From: Polytrichum commune
Taxonomy: Eukaryota; Streptophyta; Polytrichopsida; Polytrichales; Polytrichaceae
DNA length: 64,000 nt
NCBI GenBank assembly: GCA_950295325.1
Contig: OX485808.1
Location: 33,503,180-33,567,179 of the forward strand
Reading direction: 5' to 3'
Position 1 is the stretch's first letter, and the number at the start of each line of letters is the position of its first letter. Position numbers and translations under genes: made by a program. The notes beneath the pieces were generated by a model that had not been told where the DNA came from, searched no databases, and saw nothing but the letters and a program-made list of their open reading frames with translations. Shown here one piece after another: positions 32,535-43,664 of the stretch.

Positions 32535-32865
32535 TGCATTGATGATTAACAACTTCACCATGATTGTCACCTCATGACACTAGGTATTCAAGTGCGCTTA
32601 TTAATATCTTGGGATGAGCATGTTCAATAGTGTTATGAGGTGCATGCCTATGTTACATAGAGGATTAAAGTGTACACAAATGACACTTGGCATTAGTATG
32701 TTCAAGATTATTTTCCTCTTGCATACTCAATTGTAAACACATGACGTTTGTCATTAGTACGCTCAAAAACATCTTCCCCTTGCATACTAAAACGCAAGCC
32801 TATCATCTAATGTATCCCAATGTGTTGCCCGAAATGTCATAATGTAGATATTTTCTTAACGTTGT
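32535..32865 (+). repeat. dispersed repeat family D, copy 2
   Basis: Phrases in order: 'gattaacaacttcacca', 'gacactaggtattcaagtgcgc', 'atgcctatgttacata', 'cttccccttgcatacta' and 'gaaatgtcataatg'. They parallel 36880-37140. The internal unit 'gcattagta(t/c)g(t/c)tca' is repeated twice. Non-coding. Confidence 0.5.
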
Positions 32866-34125
32866 ACGCTCAAGCCTTCACATTCCATTTTAGGGCATAA
32901 CCAACACCATGTGCTAAAAAAATTGTTATCTAGAAAAATCTACTTTTTATATATATAAAATCCAACCATATGGATGTGAACTAGACTATCATATATTATT
33001 TCTCTAAATATTTGAAGTCAATGGGACCACATTTGCTTGGTCACATGACATATGATCATGGTCTAAATCACATGGGCAACTACAAAAAAAGTGTTTTTTT
33101 TTGTTTCATGGCCATTTTTAGTCATGCCACGAATTTTGGAAAGTTGGCAACTTTGCCATGATATATTATGTGGATGACAAATGAACCACCCCAAAAACAA
33201 ATTGGGTTTTTCTAATAAAATTTAGATGAAGTCCGTCACCCTCAAAGTTGTTGGGGCCACATGAGGTCATTTTCAGACATTTCATGAAGCAAGCAACATG
33301 TGCACTGATATTTTTTTCAAATCCATCCAGTCTAGGTATGCACTACTGTCACGACGTCACCTTGTCCTAAGGGGACAAGAATCCACCCAAATTGAACATC
33401 ATATGTGAAAGATATTGGCTTCGAAATTTGGCTCCTAAATTCGGGTCTTACATTTGGACAACACTTGGAACCGTCTCCCAAAAAAACCAATACCAACCTC
33501 ACAATAACTTCTACATGCTTGGAGTTTTGAGATTTTTATATGCTATTTTGACCCACATAGTAGTGGAGACCACCCTACACTAGATAGATACCTTCCATCC
33601 ACGTAGATCACCACCTAGTGGGTTGCAAACCCATTAGAATACTAGATGGCGACCCATTTCGAGTTGCATGAGTAGTTAAGGGTTAAAAAACTTACTTATG
33701 TTAACAAATGGAATCATATTGACAATTAACAGGCATGCCCCTTTCAAACCTTTGGGCATCTAGTTTAGGCCCTTCGAAAATAGTGTAGATGACACTAAAT
33801 ACCGTACACGGTGTAGTTCATTTGTAACTAGTGGTCAGTTCTCCCCATTTGTTAGTGTGAACTACACATTCCTAAGGAACATAAGGAACTACCCAAGGAG
33901 CTCTCAACTAACATTCTCCTATTGTTTATTTTCATTTTTACACGATTGGGAAATCTATAATGAGAGTATTACGTTTCTTTTGTGCATCAATTAGGGTAAT
34001 AGTATTTGACAATGTTCTTATTTTTTATATCATTGGGTTTATATACCGTGCAAGAGTCCTCATACTTAGGCTAAATCGTCACAATAATAACTCAGGTATA
34101 TAAAAAGTTCCCTCACCTTGACACA
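32866..34125. other. intergenic DNA, no gene recognised
   Basis: A CACTA-like end fragment lies at 33790-33825 (agtgtagatgacactaaat). No gene. Confidence 0.35.
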
Positions 34126-34133
34126 CCCATCAG

Positions 34134-35228
34134 TTGTGCTCAAAATTGAAGCCCTCATATGAATTTCATTTTGAAGGGCTTTGAAATTTCAGCATTGCAA
34201 TTGAAGGGCATATCTAAATCTAGGACGTCAATGGAAAATTTTCAAAGAAATATAAAAATTATGCATGATTTGCATGGTACATGCTTCTAGTACAATGAAA
34301 TAATGGAGAATCAACTATCTAACTCCACCTCTTGAAGTGACAATGCCCTACGCTTGTTGGTTACTGTAGTGGTTTTCCAAGTGTCAAAAGTGCCATTCCA
34401 ATCCATGAATTCAACTCCCAAACTGTTTAGGCTAACCCTCATCAATGCATCAAGTGTGTCAAGGTTTAGGCATGTTCTCCTTTTGCTCTTAACCCAATTC
34501 TGCTTTGAAAAACCACGCTCACAAACAGCAATGCTAGTAGGGATCACAAGTATGGCTTGCCATAGCGACATTAGGGTTGGCCAATTGATCTTAAACTCTG
34601 GGTCACGGCCACAAAAAACCCAATCTTCATGCATACTTCGGTGTTGACAAGTTGAAGATAACATCTCCACAAATTCGAGCAACTCCACATTGGCTTGATC
34701 AACAAGAACAAAGCTCCACTTTAAATGTGTCACCAACCGGTTCAACCATTGCTCAATTAAAGTGCCTCTATCCAATGCATCCATGGGATAGTGTTTTGGG
34801 CTAAAAAACCTGGCCGCATTAAAAATGGGCAAGTCGGGAAAGCGATCATTTAGTGAGTCAATAACCTTTTGGACGTATAGTCTACCAAGGGTGATGCAAT
34901 CCTCCAACGAGCCCCCTACATCACACCCGGGCATAGAGTCATAGTGCAAAGTATGCACTTTCTCACAACCAAACCTATCAACATACAATTCCCATCTAGA
35001 CTAATTCCCATCTGGATCTGAGATCTGGAGCCCAAAGCTAGACAACCGGAGTTAAACGGCTACTTGAGATGATGAACAATACTTGAAGGGTACTATTTAT
35101 CTAGCACTTCAAGTGAAGGGAACACTTAGACATGAGGATTTTGTTTTGAAGGGCTGTTTTCCTTGAGGTATTTTTTGAAGTCCCAAAACCCATTTGAAGG
35201 GCACTGAAGACTTCAATTTTGAGCACTG
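34134..35228 (-). mobile_element. hAT transposon, internally deleted, 1,095 bp
   Basis: The 8-bp target duplication is cccatcag (34126-34133) against cccaccag (35229-35236), 7 of 8 matching. The ends TTGTGCTCAAAATTGAAG and (reverse) CAGTGCTCAAAATTGAAG are the same inverted repeat as in the 23362-23730 element. Subterminal 'gaagggc' words are clustered at both ends. It carries only the C-terminal part of a transposase (separate entry), so it is non-autonomous. Confidence 0.85.
34311..34988 (-). pseudogene. hAT transposase C-terminal fragment
   Basis: 225 open codons. The end carries the hAT C-terminal dimerisation signature: WPTLMSLWQAIL, then IPTSIAVCERGFSKQN, KSKRR and LDALMRVSLNSLG. This is the helical region through which hAT transposases oligomerise and which completes the catalytic fold (the ERGFS Glu is the conserved last acidic residue). 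The usual protein is 600-800 residues; the zinc finger and the first two catalytic Asp regions are absent. It lies wholly within the hAT element's terminal repeats (34134-35228). The open frame has no internal stop, so the deletion is recent or the fragment is a terminal exon. ATG 34986-34988 is simply the first Met; the true exon could begin upstream, since a near-repeat 'cccatctaga..cccatctgga' precedes it. Confidence 0.8.
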
Positions 35229-35236
35229 CCCACCAG

Positions 35237-35410
35237 ATACCAATATGTGACACGTATTATAATTTGGATACCCACAAGTAGTGTTTTCTTTTTCCTGTTA
35301 TTGATGTTGATTATTGGCATAACATTATTTAGCAACGTTTTGATGTACCCTAAACCTTGATTAAGAGATTTATTGATCAATTGATCGATTGGGGAAGAAT
35401 GATGACTAGC
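35237..35410. other. intergenic DNA
   Basis: Contains one CATAACATTATTTAG word near 35318, a solo end of the stem-loop MITE family. No gene. Confidence 0.35.
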
Positions 35411-35429
35411 CATACTTTGATGTATTTAG

Positions 35430-35800
35430 CATGTGAAAAGATGGTCATTGGAGTCAGACAACCCATGAATGAATGGTGCACAAGGGCTAGATAGCCCATG
35501 GACAGACAATGCATGGGAGTTGGACAACTTTTGACGGAAGATCTTTGCATTAGAGTTAGACACCTGCCTCTGAAAGATCTTTGTGTTGAGGTTAGAGTGC
35601 TCCAACTAGAAGATTTGGATTGGAGTTTGACAACTTCTAGCGGATGGATGTTATTCATTGGAGTTAAACAACTCTTGATGGATAGACGAATTGAGTTGGA
35701 ATTAGACAATTCCAACTAGAAGAATGGATGAATAAATCAAGTTGGAATTGGACAAATCCAACTTGAAGAATGAGATTGAGTTAGAGAGTGGAAGAAGGTT
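35430..35800 (+). repeat. degenerate tandem repeat, about 50-60 bp unit
   Basis: Variants of 'ggagttagacaactc..gatgga' and 'ttggaattggacaa(t/a)tccaact' recur seven or eight times with changing spacing. Strand composition is purine-rich. Frames in the block follow the repeat and show no domain. Confidence 0.6.
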
Positions 35801-35809
35801 CAAGCGGAA

Positions 35810-36260
35810 CCAAAGATAGAAGATTCATAGTAAAGCTAAAGCTAGAGCTATGACTATAAAATTGTTATTATAGTTGGAAATTGAAAGTAAAAGTAGTGCC
35901 TTTGGCATAAGAGGAAGCTCAGGGGAGGAGAGAGGATCTTTTTTGTTTGTCTCCCTCCTATGGTGGATGGTATAAGCTTATAGTCATTCACATTGTATTA
36001 GTTAAGGGCGAAGTTTTTATATTAGACACTGTTGAAAGTTCACAATTATTATATTGAGTGTAAATGCTTATTGTATTGTTTATGAGTGATTGAGGTACGT
36101 GACAAAGAAGATGGAAAAAAGTTCTAGAGGATCCAAAGATAGAACATTCGTAGTAAAACTAAAGCTAGAGTTATGAATATAAATTGTTTACTATATTTGG
36201 AAGTAGATTGTAAAAGTAGTGCCTTTGGCATAAAAGGAAGGTTAGGGGAGGAGATTAATT
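35810..36260 (+). repeat. direct repeat pair, about 140 bp (35815-35945 and 36112-36255)
   Basis: Shared text in order: 'aaccaaagatagaa/atccaaagatagaa', 'cattcgtagtaaa', 'ctaaagctagag', 'aaaagtagtgcctttggcat' and 'ggggaggaga'. The copies are about 300 bp apart. They could be remnants of a retroelement end, but no LTR termini were found. Confidence 0.55.
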
Positions 36261-36408
36261 AAGTAAAAAAAAAAAAAAAATTTGTTACCCTTCCCGCGGG
36301 GGGGGGGGGGAAGGAGAGGCGGAGGCAAAGGGTGGAGGGCCACGTCGCAGCCAGGCTAGCCTGGTTGGTTAGCCACCTCCCGGTGGTCTAACCCCCCCCC
36401 CCCCCCCC
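36261..36408. repeat. homopolymer-rich block (A, G12, C17 tracts)
   Basis: A run of about 17 A, then cccgc followed by about a dozen G, a GC-rich stretch, and a C tract of about 17 ending at 36409. The C tract is the insertion site of the following hAT element. Assembly may be unreliable here. Confidence 0.55.
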
Positions 36409-36817
36409 CAACGGGGGGTTCACTCCATTGTCAAGTTGAACACCACGTGCGACCAAAAAAATCTTCTTTTGGTAAGTTGCACCACCAAAATGGGTCAAAA
36501 TTTTATCAAATGTTTTTCATGAGTAGATATACACAGTACCTATGACATAGTTAAAAGTGGTAACTAAATTTGATGATTTGTTTTTTTCATAAAACATACC
36601 GTTTCTAACTAGAATGACACATAATTGAACTAAAACAATTACTAAAAAAACAAAGATGACTAAACATTTCAAAAAAATATACAAAAGATACTCTCAATGG
36701 TTATGTATATGTAGAAAAAATATCATAAATTTTGAAATTATATATGGCATGTAATATAGGGGTAGCAAACTTGGTCCGCACGTGGTGTCAACTTGACAAT
36801 GAAGTGACCTCCCCGTG
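36409..36817. mobile_element. hAT-like MITE in a poly-C site, 409 bp
   Basis: Ends CAACGGGGGGTTCACTCC and (reverse) CACGGGGAGGTCACTTCA, continuing with CATTGTCAAGTTGA and CACCACGTGCG on both arms. It shares its ends with 51221-51625; the interior is in the opposite orientation there. Poly-C flanks both sides (to 36408 and 36818-36831), so its 8-bp duplication would be cccccccc. The interior is AT-rich and non-coding. Confidence 0.7.
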
Positions 36818-36864
36818 CCCCCCCCCCCCCACGAGGCTGGGGCGGAGGCAGCCCTCCGCCCATG

Positions 36865-37145
36865 TGCGTGGGCCTATTGACGATCGACAACTTCACCATT
36901 AGTGTCAACGCATGACACTTGGTTTTCAAGTGCACTTACTAATTTCATGGCACGAGTACGTTCAATAGTGGTATGAGATGCATGCCTATGTTACACAATG
37001 GTCTACAAGTTGACCAAAGTGTATACATGTGACTCGTGGCCTTAGCATGCTCAAGAATGTCTTCCCCGTGCATACTAAATCACAAAACTATCATCTCCAA
37101 TTTTCTCCATGTGCCACGCTTGATGTCATAATGCAAATGTTTTCC
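36865..37145 (+). repeat. dispersed repeat family D, copy 3
   Basis: Follows copy 2 (32535-32865) phrase by phrase: 'gacgatcgacaacttcacca', 'gacacttggttttcaagtgcac', 'atgcctatgttacaca', 'cttccccgtgcatacta' and 'gatgtcataatgc'. Adjacent to the hAT-like MITE. Confidence 0.5.
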
Positions 37146-38215
37146 CACTTTAAGAAATTACTTATGTTGACAAATTTGAGCAATTAATGGATGTGACACT
37201 TTGAGACCTCTAGGCATCCACCGTAGTTCTCTAGCAGCTTGGGCAGAAAATAATTAATTTGAAAGGTGCCTAAATTTATGGGAAATTAATTTTGTTGAGT
37301 GTCTCCAAAACAAAGAAATAACATTCAAAGAGTGTCTAAAATCACAACAATGCAAGCGACATTCACTGGAATCCAACAAAGTAACATCAAATCAAAGCAA
37401 AAGTTATTGCCAAGCAAAACCATGACACACAAGTAAAACACAAACTTTAGGGTAAGGAATGTTGGTGAAGGGAAGTGTCTAGGTTAATCGTAGCCACCAA
37501 AAATGAAATCAGGAAACCATCCATGCATTCTAAAAGTGACTTTGATGAATGTTTAACTTATTTTAAATCACTTTTTAAATCTGCCCAATTTTACAATATT
37601 ATTTGATGAGTTGCCTAACTTCCTTTCGCACTTGAATTTATTATTAGGCAAAAAGGTGCCCAAGTTGCTAAAGAGCTACGGTTGTTGAGGCCCTTCGCAT
37701 GTAGTGTACGTGACACTAAAAACCACAAATGGTGTAGGTGTCACAAAACTTTCACCACTACTTTGTTGAATAGGTAAAGTTTGGTAGGTCCCATGAGTTT
37801 GGGAAAGCGATAAGAATTTCATTGAAGAGGTTCGGCGATTTCTCAAACAATAACTCCAATCCTTGTCACGTGGACCAAGAAGATTCTTGGAATATTTTGA
37901 GTACTAGGTGATAATATTCTCCACGAAAATAGTGTCACAAACACTAAAAAAGGTGATTGTTGGCACCTTCCACATCAGAATGGACTCCGAATTTCAACTT
38001 CAACATCACCACATCGGACACAAATGATGTTTGGTTGCACCTACTAAAGGGGGAGGGCGTAGGATGTTAATAGTTCTAGTGATTTTCGTACTTAAATTGA
38101 GACAATAAATTATGAAATTAGTCTATCGAGGTTGAATCAATATGAATCAACAACAAACATATAAGGGGGCATGTTTTTATCCCACAGTGAGTGTCACAAA
38201 ATAAAGTCCATCGTG
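37146..38215. other. intergenic DNA, no gene recognised
   Basis: A CACTA-like end fragment lies at 37700-37745 (agtgtacgtgacactaaaa..ggtgtag). No gene. Confidence 0.35.
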
Positions 38216-38223
38216 GCGCTTGT

Positions 38224-38521
38224 CAAGGAGTAAATTTGAAGGGCTATTATCCTTATTTTGGGGTCCAGCCCTTCACTTTCCCTTCAAAATATTTGCAACC
38301 CTTCAAAAAGGAAGGGTTAATTTTCTATAAACCCTTCAAAATGAACGGCAAAAAAAAGTAACCCTTCCCTAATAATGATAAACATGATAATGTGCACTTT
38401 CAACAAAAACTTCAATACATACATGAAGGGCAATTTTTGAGGTAACCCTTCATTTTGAAAGGGAAAATTTTGAGTTACCCTTCCCTATGAAATACAAGCA
38501 ACCCTTCAAATTTATGCCCTG
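38224..38521. mobile_element. non-autonomous hAT-like element, 298 bp
   Basis: Ends CAAGGAGTAAATTTGAAGGG and (reverse) CAGGGCATAAATTTGAAGGG. The flanking 8-mers are gcgcttgt (38216-38223) and gcacttgc (38522-38529), 6 of 8 matching. 'acccttc' and 'gaaggg' words fill the interior, as in the other hAT family. A separate lineage; no coding remnant. Confidence 0.6.
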
Positions 38522-38529
38522 GCACTTGC

Positions 38530-39780
38530 AACGTCTACTATTAAACATTGTAACAAAGGACATGGTAAAAATGTAGCAAACCTTTTAGAGGATATGACGT
38601 TCAATGTGGTAAGAGGACCTTATCCAAGTCTAGTGGGACCATAATCTATCCATGAACTTTGGGAGGAGTAACTTCGGATCTAGTGCACTCTCTCGAAACA
38701 TGCAATATAAGGGAGGTAGGCCTTGAATAGACACTTGTTTCAAGCCCACTTCTTCTAGATCGAATGGTAAACTATGATAATAGGTGTGAAAGGTGTAGTT
38801 GACATGCAAGTATATCGATGACTACGCCACGTTATCATCATGGCTCACATTATTCATGGCGATCTTCGAGTATATAAATTGCCAACCCCACCACACACTA
38901 TTACTCCAAGTGCATTGGGGTTGTAACATTTCAAGGAACCTGCCAATCTAAAACTACGGATATTCATATTCAAATTCATATTCAAAATTGAATTTAGATT
39001 AATATATGGAATATGAAATGAAAAAATAGTTTGTTGAGCTCAGTTGACATGTATTGAGAAAGGAAATAGCTTGAACGGTGGTTGGATGATAGAGTTATCC
39101 TTAAAGTCTCTCAAATACTTTTGGTTTGGTTGGGAGCTTAGGCCCACAAAAATTTGATGCTTTATAATGTTGAAAGAGTGTTCAAGTGGTGTCCCCAATT
39201 TTGGTGACATGAAGGGGAGGTGTTTGACTTTGGACAAAAGAGGGTTATGTAAAATTGAATTTCATGGCAAACTTTTGAAGGCACCTAAATGTGTGCTCTC
39301 AAGGGTTCAATAAAGAGTTCATTTTTATTGCCATCTTATGGCCAAGGTCAAACGCCTCCCCTTCATTTCACTAAAGTAAGGAGTTCTGACACCACGTGAA
39401 CGCACTTGAAACATGTAAAATGTGAAGAGTGGACCAAAACTCCCTTTCAAATCATGAGATTTTGAGAAACTCTAAGAATAACTTCAGACTAATATATTAC
39501 ATGATGCTACGCTTATGCATGATTTATAGACATAATGAAATTTCATGTGTGCAATTCGTTTTTGCGGACCCTATGAAAGAAATGTCCTACATGTGGAATA
39601 AATCTCTTGTGTATAGCACATGTTGGTTGCATGCACACTATGTTGTTTCCAAAAGAAGAAGAAAAATACACATCTAGAGGGAACATTTTGATCATGTTTC
39701 TAATTAGATTATCATCATATTTCCTGGGTTCTCCCTCCAAATAATGCGTTTTGCAATTTGCATGTCCCAACTATGCAAAA
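38530..39780. other. intergenic DNA, no gene recognised
   Basis: Short frames only, none with a known family. Nothing else is seen. Confidence 0.3.
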
Positions 39781-39784
39781 TATA

Positions 39785-39956
39785 CTCCCCCCATCTCAAA
39801 ATGATTGTCCTACCTCCCATGTTTTTTTTATCATTAAATGATTATTTGGTTTATATGCTCGGCTAGAAATTTAAGACTCAAAGTCAAATATTTTTGCACC
39901 AGACTTTCATCATCAAGACGTCATTCGACACCGCAACTTCGGGGGACGGTTCGGAG
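39785..39956. mobile_element. Stowaway-like (Tc1/mariner) MITE
   Basis: TA at 39783-39784 and 39957-39958. The left end CTCCCCCCATCTCAAAATGA matches the plant Stowaway consensus start CTCCCTCCGTCCCAAAAT closely. The right end gggggacggttcggag is the diverged complement. 172 bp, AT-rich middle, non-coding. Confidence 0.55.
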
Positions 39957-39958
39957 TA

Positions 39959-40926
39959 GTTGATGTTTTCTATTTCAGAGTCATGCTTACAACTACTTAT
40001 GCATATGGACAAGTCTTTTGTCCATATTTACTTTAAATCCAGTTCTTATCATATCGACAACTATGTGCTCTTATCTTAATGTTAATCTACACTTTAATTG
40101 ATTTGTTGAGGCCGGTTGACCCTCCTCGTGCTCTTTTACAAGGTCAAGCGTCTTCAAATTCTTACTAACATATGGTTAAAAACTCAAGTATTGTCACAAT
40201 TCCTATCACATAAGTAAATTTATTCCGAAATATTAGCTACGAGAAGTTGTCATAACAGTTTCTATAGAGATTTCATTCAAGTATGAAATTCTAAGTTCAT
40301 CGTAAAAAATTTGGAGGCAAACACATGTTGAGAGAGTCAAAGAAAGCACTCAATCATGATGCCGATGATGTCACCGTGCAATTTTGAGATGAAGATTGGC
40401 AAAGGGAGGGGAGTTTTTGTTGTGGATTGATGCGGAGATGTGGTTGAAATTGTAAGTGTTGGAATCGGGCCGCCATTGGAATTAAGGTAGATGTACTTGC
40501 TTCAATTTTTCGATCTTAAAATGGACACTTCCAATTGAGTGATGTATGGTTGGGTGTAAATTCAAGACTAGACATTGGAACTATTGAAAAGAGAATAGAT
40601 TACGTGCTCAAAGCTCATTAACCATTCTAGACACAATAATCAAGATAATTGGCACAACCCATATGATCATTTAATAATTTATAGAATCTTCACATTGACA
40701 ATGAATAGCATATTCACTCGATCTACTCACATGAAAGTTAAAAGGAACTTGAAAGTGGCTAGGGACGCGATGAGGATTTTCTCTAAGCATTTCGCACTAA
40801 ATTTAAGTTTCATATCTTCCAAGAACTGGGTGCAGAGAAAAAATTGTTTTCTTTTAGACTTGCATGCCTTAGGTGCTTCCACCTTAATGTTGTTTATACT
40901 TCTCAAGCAATATTGTTTAGCGTAGC
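39959..40926. other. intergenic DNA, no gene recognised
   Basis: A 76-codon frame at 40695-40925 is not recognised. Nothing else is seen. Confidence 0.3.
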
Positions 40927-40929
40927 ATT

Positions 40930-41075
40930 AGTCAACACCTAGTGTTTGTTCAGTGGGCCCTTAGAATATAATAGTCGGATGCTCAAAAAGCTGAGTCAGG
41001 AGACTCAATTTCTCAAGCAACCAACTATTATATTGTGAGGGCCCCACTAGATAAATAGTAGGTGTTGAGTGTTGT
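40930..41075. mobile_element. stem-loop MITE related to T1, copy T2
   Basis: Arms: 'caacacctagtgtttgttca', 'gtgggcccttagaatataat' and 'gtcggatgctc' against 'gagcaaccaactattatat..gggccccac' and 'tagtaggtgttg'. It shares 'gggcccttagaatata' with T1 (26082-26236). Non-coding. Confidence 0.55.
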
Positions 41076-41980
41076 TGTGAAGCTCCAGTAACTAAGAAGA
41101 AATTTCCTCTTGTTATGTTTTCTATTTTACTGCATGTAGGGTAATTATACCGAATCCCGACACGTACATGTTGCGTAATGTTCATATCGTTGTCATGTTG
41201 AATGGATTGTTGACATGGTCTTAGAGTCCAAAGTCTTGCCTACCCGAGATCATCCACATCAATGGTGTGAGGTTGTTGTTGTTGGTGTAGTGAAATCTTC
41301 AATGTACCCACCTTGCACGAAGGGATTGAGCTTCCCCTTGACCTTGTAAACTCATGCATCATGGATGAAGAGACTCTAGTGAAAATAGAAGGGATGGGGT
41401 AGGGGGAGGGGAAGAGAAGAAGAATAATTTAGCAGGAGTACGGTGGATTCATTGTAATTGAAACTTACATTGCTATTCAAAGTCAAATTTGTTGCCAATT
41501 TTGTAGTCTAATTGTTTTTTCAAATGACATTAGTCTTGTCAAATTAGATTGCTTCTTATGTTTCCATCTTCCGAATGGATGAGTTTACATGGTTGGGGGA
41601 AATTGCTAAGGTAGACAACCCTTATGAGAGTTATTTTTCTTAGTAAAGACACCAATATTTGAGTGAACCGTAGTTTGGTGCAGCTCTTAGAACAAGTATT
41701 AAAAATACATGAAGAATGGGATACATGCTCCAAACATGACAAATATTCTAGATTCAATGGTGAGTCTAGTTGAAGGGACTTGTATGACCAATTAATGAGC
41801 ACGAGAATTTCCACTTTCATACGAGCTTCGGAAATCGCAAGGAAAGTTACTACCGCCTCGATTGGGATTCGCTATCCATCTCGTACTAATCTCGTGTGTC
41901 GTATCCTACGTGAAGTGGACCACAATGCTAACCATTTAAGACCCGTCTACCTTAGCTCACCCACGCCGGTATGAATTGAC
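41076..41980. other. intergenic DNA, no gene recognised
   Basis: No known coding family, although 41780-41970 is open for 64 codons. Nothing else is seen. Confidence 0.3.
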
Positions 41981-42079
41981 CTCTAGTACGCAATCGTATC
42001 ACCCCTTTCAACACAAGGGTAGGTTAAAAGTGAAATAAAATCTCCGACGTTCTTGTCTCCAACCACTTAATACTTCTAA

Positions 42080-43447
42080 GGGCAAGTTTACACTATGGAC
42101 CATGAAGTCGGACCATGGAAGAGGGCCTCTTTCAATGGTCCAAGTTCATGGTCCGACTTCTTAAAAAATAAGTTTTGAAAGCCTTGGGCCCCTCACTAGG
42201 TGTAAACCAAATGTGGACCAAGAAGAATGACCATGCACCAAAAAGTGACCGTGCTCATTTTTTTTAAGACATGGCCAAAAAGGGCAATTTTGAAAATAAT
42301 TAAAGTTTGACCATTCTCTTGTCTTCTCCTGGGCTTCACTTGTCTTCACTTCTTGTTAAATGTGTCGAAGATATGGCTTGCAAACCTTCTCACAAGAAAA
42401 TGAGTGATTTAATTTGTACATGTTCAATGTAATTTACATATGACATGTACCTTGTGTTGTCACTACACTAAATAGGATATTTAGTGTTTAATTTAATTTA
42501 ATGTTTTACCATTGTACCTTACTTAACACTAATTTTCAATTCTTTGATAATGAGTGATAGAAGATTTGCTAGAAGATATGTTGGAATTCTCCTTCATATC
42601 CTTATTAACACTAAATTAAAACATGTGACTTCCACATATTACCATAGTTGATATTTAGTGTTTGTTTCTTAATTTCATAGGGTTTTTAATATTTAGTGTA
42701 TGCGTTCGTATTTAGTGTAGTAGAAAACCATGCAAAAAATAACTGCAATCGTTTTCCCATTGTAGTTATTCTAACCACCTTGATCTACAATCGCTAGACG
42801 ACTACATATTTTTCTTTTTTCTTTTTCAAGTATACTTTTTAAACATCTCGGGTGTGTAATATACCACTGGAAAGGTAATTTCAAGACCTTTCCAACAATA
42901 TATTACAAGCCCCCAAATTCCAAACATTTCACTTGGTAGACCAAAAAACAATATGCACTCAAATTCTTGAGTTCTAGATGTCGCACATTGTTTGATGAAA
43001 CATGTGGGAGTAAGTTTAAGGGTTAGGGCATGAAGAAAATGATATGTCTCATGGGCTATGATATGATGTAGGCTCATAGAGGGCAGGCTTGCTTCTTAAG
43101 ATTCATTATATCATATAGATGCTGAAAAGGGTGCCTTGTGAGCCTTGCCTAGTGGGAAGAGTTGGGAGCCCCCCAAAAAAAATTCATTAAAAGAGTATTA
43201 TAACGATAATTCTTTGTCTTTTCCTACAAGACCACCTCTCTTGCCCCTCTCACCGCAAAACCCGTTGGACCATGTCAGTGCATTTCTTAGGCCTTCAAAA
43301 TTATATTTTGGGGACCTCGACCTCCATGATCCCTCTGCCATTTTTTCCCTAGTGTAAACCGAAGTGGTCCCGGGACGAGTTCAGCAACCAATCAACGCTC
43401 TTACATCGCCCTGGGACAACTTCATGGTCCATAGTGTAGACCGGCCC
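42080..43447. mobile_element. PIF/Harbinger-like element, 1,368 bp, TAA duplication
   Basis: TAA at 42077-42079 and 43448-43450. Inverted ends GGGCAAGTTTACACTATGGA and (reverse) GGGCCGGTCTACACTATGGA, continuing with 'ccatgaagt'. Its interior holds a nested CACTA-like MITE (42461-42722). A relative lies at 55755-56285. A 70-codon Pro/Ser-rich frame at 43145-43357 is not a known transposase, so the element is non-autonomous. Confidence 0.75.
42461..42722. mobile_element. CACTA-like MITE, family C copy 1 (nested)
   Basis: Left end cactacactaaataggatat, right end (reverse) ctactacactaaatacgaac. Internal 'agttgatatttagtgttt' and 'gctagaagatatgt' are shared with 50049-50379 and, reversed, with 53815-54141. 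It sits inside the Harbinger-like element and is therefore younger. Confidence 0.65.
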
Positions 43448-43664
43448 TAAGTCGACGGTGATTCAAACTTAGCGTGTCAAAAAGTCTCACATCGACCATT
43501 TCTACATGCGTACGCAATCGTTTTACCCCTTTCAACACAAGGGTAGGTTAAAAATGAAACAAAATCTCCTTTGTTCTTGTCTCCAACCACTTCATACTTC
43601 TATCTAGGTCGAGGGTTATTCAAACTTAGTGTGTCAACAAGTCTCACATCAACCATATCTACAT

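Larger units (their letters stand above)
41985..43660 (+). repeat. tandem repeat of about 155 bp, split by the 42080-43447 insertion
   Basis: The unit starts 'tacgcaatcgt', runs through 'acccctttcaacacaagggt' and 'cttgtctccaaccactt', and ends 'agtctcacatcaaccatatctac'. It is seen from about 41988 to 42079, from 43451 to 43509 (the tail of the same unit), and again whole at about 43510-43664. The second, uninterrupted unit shows what the empty insertion site looked like. Confidence 0.7.

Noticed and set aside
35430..35800. Repeat-protein gene in the tandem block
   Set aside because: Unit length is variable and not a multiple of three, so no frame is conserved between units.
35810..36260. LTR pair of a retrotransposon
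   Set aside because: The direct repeats are about 300 bp apart, lack TG/CA ends and have no coding or primer site between them.
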